Assembly: GCF_025244905.1 (NCBI RefSeq)
Contig: NZ_CP104285.1
Span: forward strand, 186,001-250,000
DNA from: Enterobacter mori
Lineage (GTDB): Bacteria > Pseudomonadota > Gammaproteobacteria > Enterobacterales > Enterobacteriaceae
DNA length: 64,000 nt
Direction: 5' to 3'
In this document: piece by piece, positions 63,511 to 64,000 of the stretch
Layout of the letters: each line of letters opens with the position of its first letter
Numbering within the stretch: position 1 is the first letter of the stretch
The notes under the pieces: model-generated
Seen by the model: only the letters and a program-made list of their open reading frames with translations
Databases searched by the model: none
What the model was told of the DNA's origin: nothing
Program-made: the position numbers and the translations under genes

Positions 63511-64000
63511 GTGGCAGTGAACAGTTTTAACGAAGGGGCGGCAACGCCCCTTTTGTCATTCTGGCGTGGAACGCTCGCGCTGGCAGGCGTGCTGTTACTG
63601 TCAGCCTGTAGCCACGATTCCTCCCCCCCTCCGTTTACCGCCAGCGGTTACGCGGACAACCAGGGCGCGGTCAGGATCTGGCGCAAAGATTCCGGCGGCG
63701 AAGTGCATCTGCTTTCTGCCTTCAGCCCGTGGCATAGCGGCAATACGTCGACGGCGGAATATCGCTGGCAGGGAGATGACCTGTCGCTGATTGAACTGAA
63801 CGTCTACAGCAAGACCCCCGAACATGTGAAAGTGCGTTTTGACGACCATGGCGAGCTGAGCTTTATGCAGCGTGAAGTCAGCGATCAAAAACAGCAGCTT
63901 TCCAGCGATCAAATCGCCCTCTACCGTTATCGTGCCGAACAAATCCGCCAGACCAGCGATGCGCTTCGTCTGGGACGCGTTGTGCTGCGCCAGGGGCGCT
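63511..64000 (+). CDS. yjaH: DUF1481 lipoprotein YjaH (cut by window edge)
   Basis: The forward frame is open from a GTG at 63511, 5 nt after the hupA stop, to the window end (163 codons). The N-terminus carries a lipoprotein signal (LALAGVLLLSAC, lipobox Cys at codon 33). The body, with FTASGYADNQGAVRIWRKDSGGEVHLLSAF and DDHGELSFMQREV, is typical of YjaH/DUF1481. The start is uncertain: the GTG has a weak SD, and the hupA terminator hairpin lies within codons 8-15. A later TTG (63553) or GTG (63589) would start after the hairpin, though the GTG would leave almost no signal. Function is unknown. Confidence 0.8.
   Translation, partial: MAVNSFNEGAATPLLSFWRGTLALAGVLLLSACSHDSSPPPFTASGYADNQGAVRIWRKDSGGEVHLLSAFSPWHSGNTSTAEYRWQGDDLSLIELNVYSKTPEHVKVRFDDHGELSFMQREVSDQKQQLSSDQIALYRYRAEQIRQTSDALRLGRVVLRQGR
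63535..63556 (+). terminator. hupA terminator inside the yjaH 5' coding frame
   Basis: AGGGGCG-GCAA-CGCCCCT followed by TTT is a compact rho-independent terminator, 30 nt after the hupA stop, overlapping the first codons of the yjaH frame. Confidence 0.8.

Overview
The window is chromosomal DNA from a member of the Enterobacteriaceae. Protein lengths, start sites, operon order and leader elements follow Escherichia coli very closely, but the sequence is not E. coli. Extra genes (a 2-ketogluconate cluster, an ABC-F ATPase, a PTS IIB/IIA pair with a diguanylate cyclase) and the general divergence suggest Enterobacter or a close relative. The genus is an inference. I see no rRNA operon, insertion sequence, prophage, integrase or CRISPR array.

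Block A (1-11589): a partial dienelactone hydrolase diverges from udp. Then come rmuC, the ubiquinone genes ubiE-ubiJ-ubiB, tatABC with tatD, convergent rfaH, then ubiD and fre. Block B (11590-35557): an ABC-F ATPase, yiaG, a possible 24-residue membrane peptide, yiaF, cspA, a 2-ketogluconate catabolic operon (kguE-kguK-kguT-ghrB) behind a LacI-type regulator, yiaD, bisC, tag-yiaC, yhjY, yhjX with iterated response-regulator repeats, eptB, a tRNA-Pro and the dipeptide transporter dppABCDF. Block C (35558-64000): coaA, the tRNA cluster thrU-tyrU-glyT-thrT with tufB, secE-nusG, rplKAJL-rpoBC, the PTS IIB/IIA pair with the diguanylate cyclase, the TPP-riboswitch-controlled thiCEFSGH operon, then rsd, nudC, hemE, nfi, yjaG, hupA and a truncated yjaH.

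Compared with the E. coli K-12 map as I remember it, these blocks come from about 86, 80 and 90 minutes, and block B is reversed. fre therefore lies beside the yiaG region instead of fadA, and dppF lies beside coaA instead of birA. Two nested inversions could explain this, but so could a misassembly.

Most of the window is conserved housekeeping DNA: transcription and translation core, thiamine and quinone synthesis, protein export and peptide uptake. The parts most worth a second look are the PTS pair with a LacI-family operator and a CRP-like site, the small membrane ORF with its own terminator, the four-fold repeat array before yhjX, a tRNA-Pro(UGG) where E. coli carries tRNA-Pro(CGG), the ABC-F leader, and REP hairpins placed inside two transport operons. 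I do not see a clearly new multi-gene system.
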